Shown one piece after another: positions 45,175-59,600 of a DNA stretch of 64,000 nt. Positions within the stretch are counted from its first letter, which is position 1, and each line of letters starts with the position of its first letter. The position numbers and the translations under genes were made by a program. The DNA comes from Coturnix japonica. Taxonomy: Eukaryota > Chordata > Aves > Galliformes > Phasianidae. The stretch is taken from the NCBI RefSeq assembly GCF_001577835.2, contig NC_029529.1, forward strand, positions 7,318,157 to 7,382,156. Reading direction: 5' to 3'. The notes under the pieces are model-generated. The model was not told the DNA's origin and ran no database searches. It saw only the letters and a program-made list of their open reading frames with translations.

Positions 45175-47382
45175 TGCTTGCTTGAAAATTTTATTGACAC
45201 AACTGTTTGGTCCCAACACACAAAACAGCACTTGAGCCACAAAATAAAGTGTCCAAACAAAGTAGACAGCTAAGAAAAGAATTTCTCCTCCCTCCCACTC
45301 CAAGATAATGATAGTGCATAAACTGAGGGCTTCAGTGACATCTTTCTCCTTCTTCAACAGACATGAATTTGAAGTAGTACATTTAATTGTTAAATTAAAG
45401 AACTTCATGGTTGTCATACTTTTAAATCTGTAAGTCACATCATTCATTTAACCCTTTGGATAAAAAAATATATTGCAATTCAAATAGCTATTTTGTTACA
45501 CTATGAACACAACTTCTCAAAAGTATTATTTTATTACTTCCAAACAGCAATTTCATCAGAATCACATGAACCCAGAAAAGATACGCTGACCACCATAAAT
45601 GGTTTAACAGCCAGACTCACTTTGACAAATATCATCTTATTCTCTGAAGCACCAAAGAAGTGGATCTTCAGTATTTTACGTAACTTGGAGCTGCAACTTA
45701 TGAAAATATTTTTCTCCAACGTATGTTCATCTGAAAGAAAAATCTAAGTGCTCAGCATCAACTTCATCAAACGTAAGGTGAAAGCAGATATTCTTGCATT
45801 TAACTCAAACTCATTAAAAGCATTCCAAGAAAGCATACTTGTAAATTTCACTTTCTATAGCAGGATGTCTGCAGAGATTTACTGAGGACTCAGATACTGT
45901 GCCACAATGCTCAGAAAAACTTCCAAGTGTTTCTCTGCATTCACAATGGCTATAAGTTTACCACAGGTCATGAGAGTCTAAATTTAAAAGATTTTATAAC
46001 AAAATACAACCAGTAAAATTCTGTCTATAGCCATTAAATTCAGTGGCATTTCCTGTTGTTGGCTGAAAAAATTAGAGCCCATGTTCATTCCTTACATATT
46101 ACAATATAATCCACCTTAAAAACAAAAACAGTTGGCCAGTGGGATCCCTCTGGTATAGGTTCTTTCAATACATCAAGCAATTTATTTGCTGCCTGGCAAA
46201 TACAACCCATTGTAAATGCCACGGTTACCCAGTACGGGTATGAAGTCTCACACACTGCTAACTAGAGTCGAGGTTGTCCACTGACTTAATCTCTCTTCCA
46301 GATCTGGCCCTTAGAAAAGCCAACACAAGATACCACAAATTGAAGAAAGCTTCCAACACTAGGAGTAAGTTTTAGAATAAAAACAGACACAGCTAAAAGA
46401 CACACTGAAGAATAAGCTTCCCATTTACAAAAGATGCTTAAAAATTGAAAACAAGGTTAAGCAGAACAACCTTAGATTTTCCACGTGTAGTTAGAACTTT
46501 CCTTAAAGGTGAAAATAGCATCAATACCTTCCAGCACAAAACACTTCAATAGGACCTGCTCCACTATCTGTCATTTATGCATTCAATGCATATTTCAGAA
46601 ATATCAGAATCATCTTAACTTCATTGCTAGACACAATAAAAATGTGTGTCTGTATCTCAAGCTCATGACACCAAAACAGTCCTTTTGTTAATCAAAACCA
46701 CACCAGACTGGAACTAAACATAAAAGGGAAGCTTAAAACATCAGTGTCCTAGGAAGCTCCTAAACGGAACTGAGAAGTACAGAAAATATTTAAAACAAGT
46801 TTTTACAAACAAGTCCACATAATCTTCTACAGACATCCTTAACCCAGAAGAACTTACAATGCAGCTACCAGTCATCAGAAAGGGCACAGAACTCATTTTT
46901 CCCCGGATGACAATTGACTCCCTCAACTCTTGTCACTGCAGGTCAGCAAGTTAAAACTTCTTAACAGGCTTTTGAAAGACAGATCATGCATTAATACTGT
47001 CCAAAACAATACCAGTAAGCAACAGCCTATAGAGTGTAATATGCTACATGTATGATTACGCCACCAACAAGGCTTAAGGAAAATAAAATCTGTCCCATTT
47101 TAGTTCAATTCATGTTTTGCTCTTACTGAACACACATTTATGAGAAACTGTAAAATTTAATAATAATTTAATGAATGCTGGATTTTTTTCTTCCCCAAAA
47201 TAACAGAAAAAATTCCGCTCTGCTAATAGCTGCATTCAGTGTAAGAGGAACAAAATCTTCACAGAACACACTTAAATACAAACTGATTCTTCTAGGCCTT
47301 TCATTAAAATACATAAGGGCTAGCAAAAAGCTTGACTTTGTGCAGAGTCCATAGGTATTCGTTTCCACACTCAAAGGAAGAG
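45175..47382 (-). other. MARF1: MARF1 3' UTR
   Basis: About 2.2 kb of AT-rich sequence between the stop codon and the distal polyA signal. No conserved open frame is seen. An AATAAA on the opposite strand (45243-45248) falls inside it and could serve BMERB1 read-through transcripts. Confidence 0.7.
45190..45195 (-). terminator. MARF1: PolyA signal of MARF1
   Basis: TTTATT on the plus strand is AATAAA on the minus strand, 2.2 kb beyond the MARF1 stop, with G-rich sequence downstream. A nearer candidate lies at 46181-46186. Confidence 0.6.
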
Positions 47383-47615
47383 TTAAAGCTTTGTTACGGG
47401 TGCAAGTGAGAAGTTTGCTGCCAATTTCACCTTGTTCTTGTGTTGCTTTTTGGCTGGGCTGTCCATTGCTTCCTTGTTTAGTTGCGTTTCAGAGGAGTGA
47501 CAGGGAGGCACTGAAGTACTCTCTGCAGTGCAAGATGACACAGAACCAGAAGTCAATTTCTCTTGAGCTGTGGTAACAATTCTTTGTTTTTCTTCTTCAG
47601 TTAAAATCATCATCT
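47383..47615 (-). CDS. MARF1: MARF1 last coding exon, basic tail and stop
   Basis: Residues 1460-1536, starting [15 protein letters not shown] and ending [20 protein letters not shown] then PVTKL and TAA at 47383-47385. The end is nearly invariant with mammals. In the family the C-terminal region is implicated in binding decapping factors. Confidence 0.97.
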
Positions 47616-50600
47616 CTAAAATAAGCAAAGCAATTCAACTTATTAATGCACTGTTCTTGGGAAAGGGGAATACTTAACTGCCTATTACCAGAGAAGTGTT
47701 TAAAGAAACTTATTGGCCAGACTCGAAATCAGGAAGTATATCATGTTCATCCCTACAACTGGTGTGACATTTGCTTTATGCTCTACTGTTTGTATTGCAT
47801 ATGGCTTCTGAGATTTGATTTTCAAATTAAGCCTGTCCATGCTCATAAAGCCCTATAAAAGTGGGTAAAAAAGACTGCTATGGGTTAGCAAAATGTTGTT
47901 TTAGTGGTGGGGATATAAGGTGACTACAAAAGTCACCCTACAGAAGATATCAGCACCTCCAATACATTCTACTGTAGAATATGTAGATTTATGTTCTGTT
48001 TTCTAGGTTATAGGAACCATCACAATAAGTAATACAATATAGGCAAGTAAGCTCCTACCAGAGAGAGGTACAGGACGTTCCTCAAATTGAATTAGGTCAG
48101 CAGACTCAAGAACCACTGGATCAGGTCTCAGCTGGGGAGACGGTAAGCAGGAAGGAACTGGCTCGCACAAGAGGTCAACAGGAGATGTATTTGTGAGGCA
48201 AAGAAGTTCTTGTTCAGTTTGATTAGGAGCTTAAAAAAAAAAAGAATAACTTTCAAGGTATCTGTAAGCTGTGAAGGTACTGCTGCTTCATAGCTGGTAA
48301 ATGCAAATTCTCAAACGTGATGATCTGGAAGCTACATCACATGCTAATTTCACTTTGTTAGGATGAAAAGCATCTAACAACTAATTACAACACAACAGAC
48401 AGAGCTATATTACACTTAGTGCTTACCTGAGTAGGAATACCCCTAGAGCAAAATCCAGTGTTTGCCAAACTTGAATAACAAACATAGCTGAGGAACTGAG
48501 AGGGGCCACTTACTAGACAACTCCCCTGCAGATCTATACCGTACAGACCGACAAAACTTCCACTAAAATCCACATGAAACGATATTGCAGTAAAAATAAC
48601 AGATGCTCTTGTCAAAAGGGCACGTGCCTAACTGTACAGCCTAGGATAAGATCAGCAGCTTTCAAACCACAAAACATTTCTGCAAATATTCTCTCTAACT
48701 CACACAGCTTTCCCCATGCTACTTTGCTTACTTCCCTAAAGTAAAGATAAGCAATTTCTTCTATCAATCAATTTTGTATTACCATTGCTAGGTGTTCCTA
48801 GACTTAATTCCATTGATGAAGTTGATCCTGGGGTCTCCATTATATGTCCATTATGGTCATCAAGTTGACTTCCATGATCATCCACATGATCAGCAGGGGG
48901 AAAACTAGGTGAGCTAAAACGAGCTACAAAAAGGGAAGTTCATTTGATTCATTTACTGGAGTCACCACTTAAAGAATACAGAAAGCCAAGACACAGGCTC
49001 AAAATCAAAATGACTTACTTTTCATATCATTTTTCAGTACCACGATTCTCTTATGGCCATGTCCTTTAATCCAGACCACCTATAGAGAAAACACAGAATT
49101 GTCAGCACATCCTAACCACAAAGCCCAGAACAGTTTACTCACTGCATTCATCCAACCTTGCAATGAAATTCCTAATAGTAAACTAAATCATGTAGCTGAT
49201 TTGTACCACGCTATGTAAGTAAAAGCTTTGTCAAAATAATTCTTGCCAAAGATGAAAGGCAAATCACAGAACTAGAAGCATTTCCACTTCTCCTAACTAT
49301 CAGTTTACTTAAAAGCCATGAACTGGGTCACAAAATTAACCTAGAACACTGAAATGCAAGGACAACAATATACCACAGCAAAATTCCATTATGATTCTTG
49401 TGACAAACTGCCATTGCTTTTCACTCCTAAAAGCAATAACCTACCTTAAACAAAACTGAACCTCAGTTACTGTACAATTCTTCATTAAAACAAAAATGAA
49501 TTGATTTGATAAAGATGCCAAGAATGTTTGTGATCTTACTGGGAACAATTCTTAAGCAAAATCAGATGAAGAACTTAAGTTTGTTTTATTGCATAACAAA
49601 GGTTTCTGAGAAGCTACTCTAAAATACTACTGCTAAAAGCCCACTTGAACATTATTATACCAGTAATTCTCACCAAATACCAGAACCATCAGCTGTTTTA
49701 ACTATTTTTAGTTCATGCAAAAAACTTGATGTAACTGTACAAAACAATTCTTCACACCTGTGGAATTGCTCCCAAGAGCTCTTCTAAGTTATTGCATCCA
49801 TATGCTTTGGGCTGCAGCACCTCTCCTGTGTACTTGCTATATGCAAGTGGGAACTCATGAAGAAAAATCTGCTGATAATGGTAAGTGTGAAGTAAGGACC
49901 TCACATTCTTTGCAAACATGTATAGATTTGTAAGCTTAACATATTCTTCTTCTGCACCATTGGTAAAAACCTATCAAAAAAAGAAAAAAAAGGAAAAGTT
50001 TACATATCATACTTTTTAGAAGTAGAACACAGCAGAGGAAATAGAACTTTCATACCTCAACCAAGTAAGGAAGACTCTTCAGGAGCTCAGTTAAGGTCAT
50101 AAATCCATATTCACATGGATTAAGAGAAGTACTATGGATTGTTTCATAGTGCTGTTTGAGTTGCTCAACAGAAAGAAAGGATGCTCCATCCCAAGACATC
50201 AACAAGACCAGTAACTGGGCAGTGAGAGTCCGCAAAGATTTTCTATTTATCAGCTGAATTTGCTTGCCAGACTCTGTGTCAACCACCTACAAAAATGAAT
50301 TTGCAGTAGAGTTAGGGATGGGAAAGATCCCTAAATTAACACGATCACATGATACATTCCAGTATTGGATACTACTCCAGTTAAACACACTATAAACATC
50401 AACAGAACTTAAAATACTAAATTTTAATACTAGTTTTTGTCCATACAGACAGTTCCATTTTTTGTTCCACGCCTGACTAAGCTCCAGCCTGATCACCAGC
50501 TGCTGGAATAACAGCATGGAAGCAATTAAGAAAATGCATCTGTATCTACATAACTCTAATCTTCCTTTTCTACAGACAAGATTTATGCATTTTAGAGTTA

Positions 50601-53600
50601 AATGAAAAAAAAGTATGAAAAAAATCAAATACAAAACATTAGGAGGCTAAGATCTACTATTTTTGTGGGAAATAACCACTCCTAAACAGCTAAAGTTAGG
50701 CAGGAAAACAGACAATTTCTATTGTCATTTGAGTATTTTAAACAAAACCTGAAGTGTGGATTAATTTTCCACTAAAAAAGTTGGCAAGAACAAAGGGTTT
50801 TTGAAGATACATTTAAAATCTCTTTGTAATTCTCCCTCAATTTGTGAAGTACACCACTAAGTGTACTGGAATAAGCATTTAGAGATAGAAATACTTTACA
50901 TATCAGATACTCTTTTAAAGGATTAGCAACAAAAGACTGAACATTACCTTTACAACATGACAAAGTTTTTGCATTAAAGCTGGAACTGAGCTAACATCAT
51001 AGTCATGAAGACGCAGTGTATACCCAAATGTCTTGCTGTACTCTGACAGTAAATCCGTCATCATTAGACAGTTGTCTTTTTGAGACCGCAGCAGTTTAAC
51101 AAACTGGGCAGCTACTGCTTTAACTTGTTCCACCTCTGTGAGTGTGAGAATTTTCTCTTCCCCACATTCCAACACCTGCAAACCAAAATTGCATTTTGTT
51201 AAAAAGTGAGTTACCTCGTTTGACTGAAGAAAATCATCTGCAACTAAAATTCAGTGATTGCAGTCATTAGCTATGGAGCAAGGCTCAACTACCTTGTAAG
51301 ATAACCATCAGTAAGCAAAAGCAGCATAGCTTGTGAAGTAACAAAGCTTAAAGTTAGCCACTGTCTGCAAGATTAACACAATCTAACCTCAATATGCTAA
51401 AACCTTGGGGCAATTCTTACTAACACATATATCAAAGTTCTAAAAACATCTAGCTAGCATTAGAAACACAGTCTAACTTAGACTGAAGTAAGCTCCCACT
51501 GTAAGCAACAGTTGTGCAGACCTCGTCAGCTAAACATTTAATATAGCTTAGTATTTTAGAACTTACTTGCAAGACCTCTGGTATGGCTTCAAAGAGTTCA
51601 AGCAGTTTTGTAAAACCATAGTAAGCGAGTTTGCACTGTCGACCAAAATGGTGGTGGTAAGAAGGAATAAATTTACTGAAGGGCATTCGAAAATGGGGCT
51701 GATGGCGCAGTAAGTCTACCACCTCTTTAGAAAATTGTTTGGTTCTTTCAATTTCCTCCTGTGTGCGTTCTAAAAATCAGAAAAAATAAAGCTATAGATA
51801 TGTACTAAACTACTTCAAAATGCAGAAGAATATAGTAATAAAATGCAGCGATTTTCAGATTTCTCACATCATACCAGGTCATGTTTTCTGATAATGTTAC
51901 AGACCTGTCCTGAAATTACAAATGCAAAGCCCAAAACAAAGTCATCAGCATTTTGCAGTTTCTTAATCAGCCAAACATTTCAGAGCTGGTTATTTCTGCA
52001 TAGCAAATTTCACCTTCAGTCATGCCACAGAAAACATAACTACATGCAGTAGTAGCAGTGTTATTTTGCTTTTACTATCTGCTTTCCTACCTTTTTTTAA
52101 TAAAAGAACATTTCCTTATAGAGCAACATTCTTTACTTTTCTAGCTTCCTTTTTGTTATAGGGATAGTTGTATAAGTAGAAAGATCAAAACTAGAAAGCC
52201 AGCATCACTGTGTTCTATTTCACCAGTTTTAAAATACTCCAAGAACAATTTCTTTGACAACACTAAGAAAAAGTACACTGACGTACCTCTCTTGGGAATA
52301 CAAATTACCATTTCATTATCTTGCTGTGACAAGCAAATAGTTGTATCTGGAATTTCTGATATTATATCAGCCAGTTCACATACTCCATACTCAGTAACAT
52401 CCCAATCCTTAGAGAAACACCTGAAAGTTTATAAAAATTGTATAACATTTTAATACTCTCATAGGACACAAAAAAAATGTGTAAGCTTTGAGCTAACATA
52501 TAGTGAAATGCTATTAGATAAGCTTCTAATTCTTATTAGACGTTTGAAATTCAATACTGCAGCAAAGATGGAATATACTAAGATTAAAAGCACTGATCCC
52601 CATTTGTAGAGACATGCCTAATTCTTCCTGCCTAATCAAAAGATAACTTACCAGTGATACGCTTGTAAGAATTCCCTTACAATAACTTGCTTACTGGCCT
52701 GAGATTTCAGAAGTTTCAGTAAGTCTTGAGTGAAGCGTTTCACTTGAGCTCTGTGCGTTAGAGTTAACAAGCGCTTGGAACCCATACCAAGAATCTGAAA
52801 GAAAGTTTTATTTGATCACTTGTCTCATTAAAATTTATATTGAACAAGAAAAACAGTTAGAAGACAATTCTAATACAGATAGACTTGAAAAAAAAAATAA
52901 AAAGGATAAAAAGAACATTTTCAAAGGCAACCCTGTGAAGCCATACACTTTGTATATGGAATATATGCCATCAAGAATTACTTCCTCCATAAGTGCTATT
53001 GTAGTTGTTGCACATGATTAATTGGCTACTTTAAAGCCTTGGTTTGGAGAAAACAAAACATGGTCACAGTAGCTTCTTTTATTTTTTAAATGTAAGGCCA
53101 CATGCTGTGTTACTTCACACCAAAATCCCTCAAGCCACAGGTTATACAGACTAACTCACTGGCACTCAAATGCTTGCTGTGTTCCTATGATAAACAGCAC
53201 AACTTCAGCTTCTTTACCCAAGCACCAGACAAAGCCTAAAGAAGCTTCAAACTTTCTACCAGAGATTTAGAATAAATTGTTCATTTCCACAGTTGCACTA
53301 AGGGAGGGTTGGGAGAATAGAGATGAAATAGAGCATTTCTTAAAAAAAGAAAGCAGTTATCCTCCAAGGTTCAATTACCATCTTTTCTAGGTTGACAAAA
53401 AGTGCCATAGGATTTATTATAACAACCAGCAATGTATTCATTTCAGAAAGTCCAACATACAAGTACAGTTCTCTGAAATAAAGGAGCAGTGCCACATAAC
53501 TCACCTGCAGGACATGAGGCACAGCTTCCAACAACTCCATTAACTTGGAATACCCATAGTCAGACACACGGCACTGTTTTGCAAAGTGATGATGGTATGT

Positions 53601-56600
53601 TGGGATAAATTTACTGACAGGTATGATGCAGGATGGCTGGCTTTTAAGTAGATCTATCACTTCTCTACTGAACTGAATAAGTTGAGGATTACCTACAGGG
53701 CTCTTAGAACGTAGAAGCCAAGGGTCTACCAAAAAAAAGAAAAAGTTTGTTACTGAGCTTTCCATTAGTAGTCTTCCACTAATCCTTGCAGATTTCTGAC
53801 AAAAATCAGAACAAGAATAAATGGAAATTAAGCTAAAACTTAAATTTAAAAGAATAGCATAAAATGACTTGTATGATTGTTGAAGTGTTTTAGTAAAGAG
53901 GTTCATTAAAAAAAATATCAAAGAACTACTTACCTGTGGTAGGAGGAGGTGGTTTGTTATGTATCCACTTAATAACTTTAATGCCATTTTGAGCAGTGGC
54001 AATATTCACTCCAGGAACACAGGTAATTAAGTGTTCTAAAGGAACACCACCCTGGCCTTCTGGCACCATTTCAAGGTCATTGAACTCTGACATATAACAA
54101 TCAGGAAAGCTTTAGAAAGAGAAGAAAGCTTCTATTATACACTAAAATACTACTGTAAAAAGCCTTAAAACATTATTATTCCTGAGGAAAAGGCTTTAAT
54201 AGTTTACTAATAGATCACAGAACTCTTGATTAAGTTAATATTGAAAAATGCACCTTGAACTTTACTTAATTCTGCATTCAGATCTTAAATTCATAATCTT
54301 ATAAGGAATTTATTTCCTGTAAAGATGAACATATGAGGCCTAGAGATTTATCATAGCAGGTAGATTCAGAGCATTACAACAGCCATCGATAACAATTTAG
54401 ATACTATGATTTCAGCCCTTACACTGAAAGATTAATTTAAACTACTTTACCTTAGTAAAGGCACAGTACCCTCATGGGTCTGTAGAAGACTGTGAACTTG
54501 GGGAGCAAATGCCTTCAGAGATAAGATTGCAAAAGGAATTCTGTAAGAATCTGGATCAAACTCATGTTCACTGTAGTAAGAAGAGATTGAATTCCATAGG
54601 TTAATGCTTAGGTTGAGCATATTTTATACCTGTGCACAACTATAGCATACACAATACACAGATACTGCATGACAATTCTACAGGACAGTCACAAGCATCT
54701 ACAATCTTTTTGTCATTAAAGAGTCAACTATAGCAGGTTTTCAGAAGACAATTACTTTACATCATTTGACTAAACATATAGCAGCATTGCACCAAATACC
54801 AGGCAGTGATAAGTGAACATCTAATAACTGCAACAGTAGCACACCCTGGCTGCTGTTGAATAAAATGAAATATTTATTATGCAGCTTCAGGAAGTCTTCA
54901 ACCCTGTATGAATAATGATTTACTAAAGATAACCAGAGGACAAGAGGTAGATCAGTTCTTGCCATAATTACATGGATCTCCAAGCTAAAACTATGAGAAC
55001 TATACACTTCTGATGTAACAACAGAAGGTTAGCATACCTTTCAGCTTCTAAGTAGCATTCATGCTTGGCAGCTAAGTTAAGAGCAAAAAGTTACTGAAAG
55101 GGCAGATCCATGAGAACTGCCTAGAAAATTCAGTTATCTATTTTCTGCCCAACTGAATTACTGCAATACAACTACATAATGACATAGGCATGTTATATGA
55201 GAGCCTTCTCAACTTCAATACAGCTGCTAATGTAAAATGCTGTTCAAGTACTTCATAGTATTATGTAATATTTTATACACAGCTTACATAACGTCTTTAT
55301 TCAGGCAATGCTGCTTACAAACAGGCTCGTGATATTCCAACTCTTCAAATATTATAGGACTACAGTTTGCTGATGAACCATCGTGTGACTGTGAAGATCC
55401 CAGGGGACTTTGCCGGGCTTGGCTGCTGGGTAGGAGACACACCAACCGCCCACCTCCTTGGTCACGGATTGACACAGTATCTGTTAGTTTGTAAAGGTCT
55501 GATACAATTAACTTACGTCCAAATCTAAAAGAAAAAAAATTTGATACACAAATTTTCATTTTATGCTTATAAAACAAGAATACTGTAGAAATAATCCTAT
55601 AGAAACTGATCAGTACAAACCAATTTTTCTATGTGGGGATGAATAAAGTAAAGCACTAGAACTACATCCCCTGTATCACAGTCATGGGCTCTCAACAGAT
55701 ACATTGCAACACCTAACAGCAAAACATCTACTGGGTTAGTTTCTATCATTTCTAGTAAACAGTCACAAAACTCAATTTTACTGTGATATACCAACCAAGA
55801 ACAATTTAGAACTTACTTTTTCTCATAGATTTCTGAGAACTTGAACACAGGCAGACAACAAGCAGGTGCATCCTGGAGAATGGAGACAGTTTCTGAGCTG
55901 TAAGAAAAGTTTCACAGTGTTATTAAAAAAAGTCAATATTAAAAACAGCTATTTAACATTTGGTCCTGCTTGGAAGATGTTCACAGATATATTTTATGAA
56001 TAAGCATGATAACAGGACAAAATGTATTCCCTTCCACTCCAGCACTATGAAAAACAACACTTCACATCAGTTGAGTACAAATAGTATCTATTTGTAACTC
56101 ATCTGGTTGGCATCTCTGAAACACCAGAGTCTTTTAGAGGCAGTAGTAAGAGTTTCAGTATCTATAAAAAAATAGCATTACAGCTGTAGTGCTACAAGTT
56201 ACCAGCCTGATCTTTACATTATGAACTTGGAATTGGCATGAACTACTACTGAAGAAATAAAGTTGTAAGTTACGCAATGCCAAGAGAACTGAAGAACACT
56301 GCACACATCACACACTGTTTTGAGACAAAAATGAGGGTTTTTTTTTTCTACTTTTTCTTTCAATAAGGAAAAAAGAGAAACAATATTTGTATTTGCACTC
56401 TAGTAGCATCTTCCACACAGAAAACAGATCTGAAATTGTAAGTGGATTTAAAATGTGCATCTTCTTCCTTAAAGAGACAATTCATATGCATTTTATGGAG
56501 AAAGCAATAACATATGTATTCTTAACTCAAAATACACTGAGGCACACAGTACTACAAAAATAGTAATTAAAGTCCAGCATAAGCACCCTATCAAGAAGAG

Positions 56601-59600
56601 GTGTAGTCTCTTTAAACATAATCAGTGTAAAAGTGCTCAACTGAAAACTGCCAGCCTTGTTGTATTTAGCACATTCATCAGGTTTTTTAACAGACGTTAC
56701 TTGGTTTTCCTATAATTCTTTCACTCTGTATTTTAACTCTTAATTACTAAAAAGACACATAATGACAATTAGGGAATGTTCATTACCTAAGGAGAGAGAG
56801 TGATTTATTAGCAGCTCCCGTTGCTAACGAGACCTGGATCCTTTTACTGCCAATTCTGTATCTGTGAAGACTGTTGACAGCACTAATTGCTTCTTGCAGA
56901 TTTTCCATTTGCACTGTAGCCTTCAGCTGGTAGTCTGTATGAGGACTGAGCTCAACACACTTTACCTGAAAGGGAAAAAAACAAAACAAAACAAAAAACA
57001 ATCTTATGCATTTACTCTTAAATATTAATTTAAGCCAAGCTAACAAGCATGCCAGTCTTTCTTTTACCAACCTTTTCAATTGAAAAGGGAACAGAGTAAG
57101 ACAAGCCTTGGGCAACATGACAATGCAAACAATAATCAAACATAAAGAGCCTTTGACAAGGCAAGACCATGGTACTTCTTTAATAGACGTGCCACCTTCT
57201 GTATGAAAAGAATGCCAGAATGTCATCTACAGACCACATAAGTAGCATCACTACAAACAATCTTTACTTGTTTTCTTTTACTGATATGTTCTCCAGGTTG
57301 TTGGTTTTTTTTTCGTTTTTTTTTTTTTTTTTGAGAATAAGGAAACTTCATTTAAGCACAGTATTGCGTAGAAGTTATATTTGATAGCTTTCTACTCCTA
57401 CTCAAAGCTAGACCACAAATACAAAGATACAAATATGAACTCTATAAAAAGATTTATTGAATGTATTTTACCCTTTACCTTTCCATGTCTTGAGAAAGTT
57501 TCTTGTAAAGTTTGCTGCAATTCTTTTCTGGACAATCTGTAATCAATATTGCTGATCTGAATATCTGCACCATTTGCAAAAGGATCAGGACAGTCTGTAC
57601 CACTGGTATGATTTACTACATTAAATGTGAGTGGAGATGATCTATTTGAGAGGTTTGGAGACATGCTCCTGGGTAAAACAAAAGAAGTATGAACAGAAGT
57701 AGTTACTGCATAATTCATATACATACTGAAACAGATCAAAGAGACACACATCAAGTACATAAATATAACACTTTGAAGGCAATTTCCTACTACATGTATT
57801 TATACATGCAAAAACAAATTTCATACAAACAAAACCAGATCAAGTATTCCCTATGCTACAGATAAAAGTCACTGATATATCAAAAGGGCCCAAATTTAAT
57901 CTATTTGGTTCCAGAGCCTCCCACCATTTTATTGAACGCAACAAAAAGCAAACTCATTCACATTATTTTAAGTAATTGACAGATAGAAGATATTTAAGCC
58001 TCAAAGAAATCTTCATAGACCTGGAGAAATTTGTACTAGGAATGCCATTGAAATTAGGAGACACAAGATGGCTAATACCCCTGAAGATTTCTCAGAAGCT
58101 TTAGAATTACCTTATGCAAGCTTTTACCAAGTTTCTGATAAAAGCTGACCTCTGTTATACTCATTCTGTCAGCTAGCGCTGTAACAACCGTTCATTTTCG
58201 CATGAATTAGCATTACTGCGTTAATGGGTCTACTATAGGCAATTCCACATGTAGATATCAAGATGTAATACAGAGAATGGAAAAGGCCTAGCACTGGCCA
58301 GTCACACTGTACCTTTCAAATAAGGAAAACAGCTTACCGAGATGACCAGCAACTCTGAGATACAAATAAAGGACTGAGTTGTCTTGAGGCTGTCAGCTTA
58401 CTGAAAGCAGAGGGATAACTGACTTGAAATATAGCTTCATCTTTATCCTTTTTATCTACAGGGGAATTTGTAGTACTCCGGGAAACAGAAGTCTCTTTCC
58501 TATTTGCAAATACACAAAAAGAAAATTCATTATGTTGCATAATTCACATTAAAATGTGACATTAGTAGTTAATTTTGAACATACTTATAACTACTTTTAC
58601 AGGATGATTCTCCAATTCCACTTTTTTTTGTTGTCAGAGATACAGGAGCTGCTGCATTAGAGTTATTCTGAGAAGGAATTTCTTGTAGCTGTTCTTGCTG
58701 GCTTTCAGTATTTCTACTGATTGTCTTTGATTCAAGACGGCATAGCTCCTATAGAGAACAGGAGAAAGGTCAGCATAAAAGCACCAAACATTTTTTGCTA
58801 GAACCTTTCTTTGTAACAAAAAGCTGAATTCCTTCTTTAATTAGATTGCCATTGGAACCTCAACCAAGAGGTATTTGATTTACTATGACAGAAAGCAATA
58901 AATGGTCAATGATGAACTGAAGTAATATTTTTGCTGCCTGTATTATTTGTCCTTGTGTCCTTTAAAACTATGAGTCAATCACTTAGTGTTATACTCTACA
59001 CCACCTGATCAATACTGCCTGCAGAACTAGATCTACAAGGTCCCTTTAAACTCAAGCCAGTCTGATTCATGATTCTACAACAGAAGTCAAAACTGATGTA
59101 AGATCCAAAATTCAGTAAATACCAGCAGTATCTCTAGATAGAGAGATATAACATATAGCAGATGTATAACATATTCCTGTAGGAGATATATACTCATTAG
59201 TTTATACATAAACCAGGACTGACTAGTTAAAACACAACTCTGATAGAAACAATTCTCAAAACATGACAGAAAGCAAGGACACTAAATAAGGTAGAACAAA
59301 ATGATACCTGTAAACTTTTAACATTTGTGGGTTTGATGACTGATCCATGACTCTGTAATCCTCTCCCAACAGAACCTTTGGTACCAGAAGACTGATCACT
59401 TCCATCTTTGTTGATGATACAAAGCTTTGTACTCCTGTTAACTTTTTTGGGAGACTTCACTTTTTCAGTTCCAACAAAGTTGGAGCTTTTTGTTTCATTA
59501 AGATCTTTGTTTCGGGGAGCAAAAGAGACTACAATCCTGTTGCCAAAAACATCTTCATTTTCCATTCGCTTCCGAGCACGCTCAGCACTTTCTTGATTTA

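Noticed and set aside
58749-59307. Possible U12-type intron in MARF1 (donor GTATCATT)
   Set aside because: The donor departs from the U12 consensus, the acceptor has an ordinary polypyrimidine tract, and no branch-site match was seen. It is treated as U2-type.
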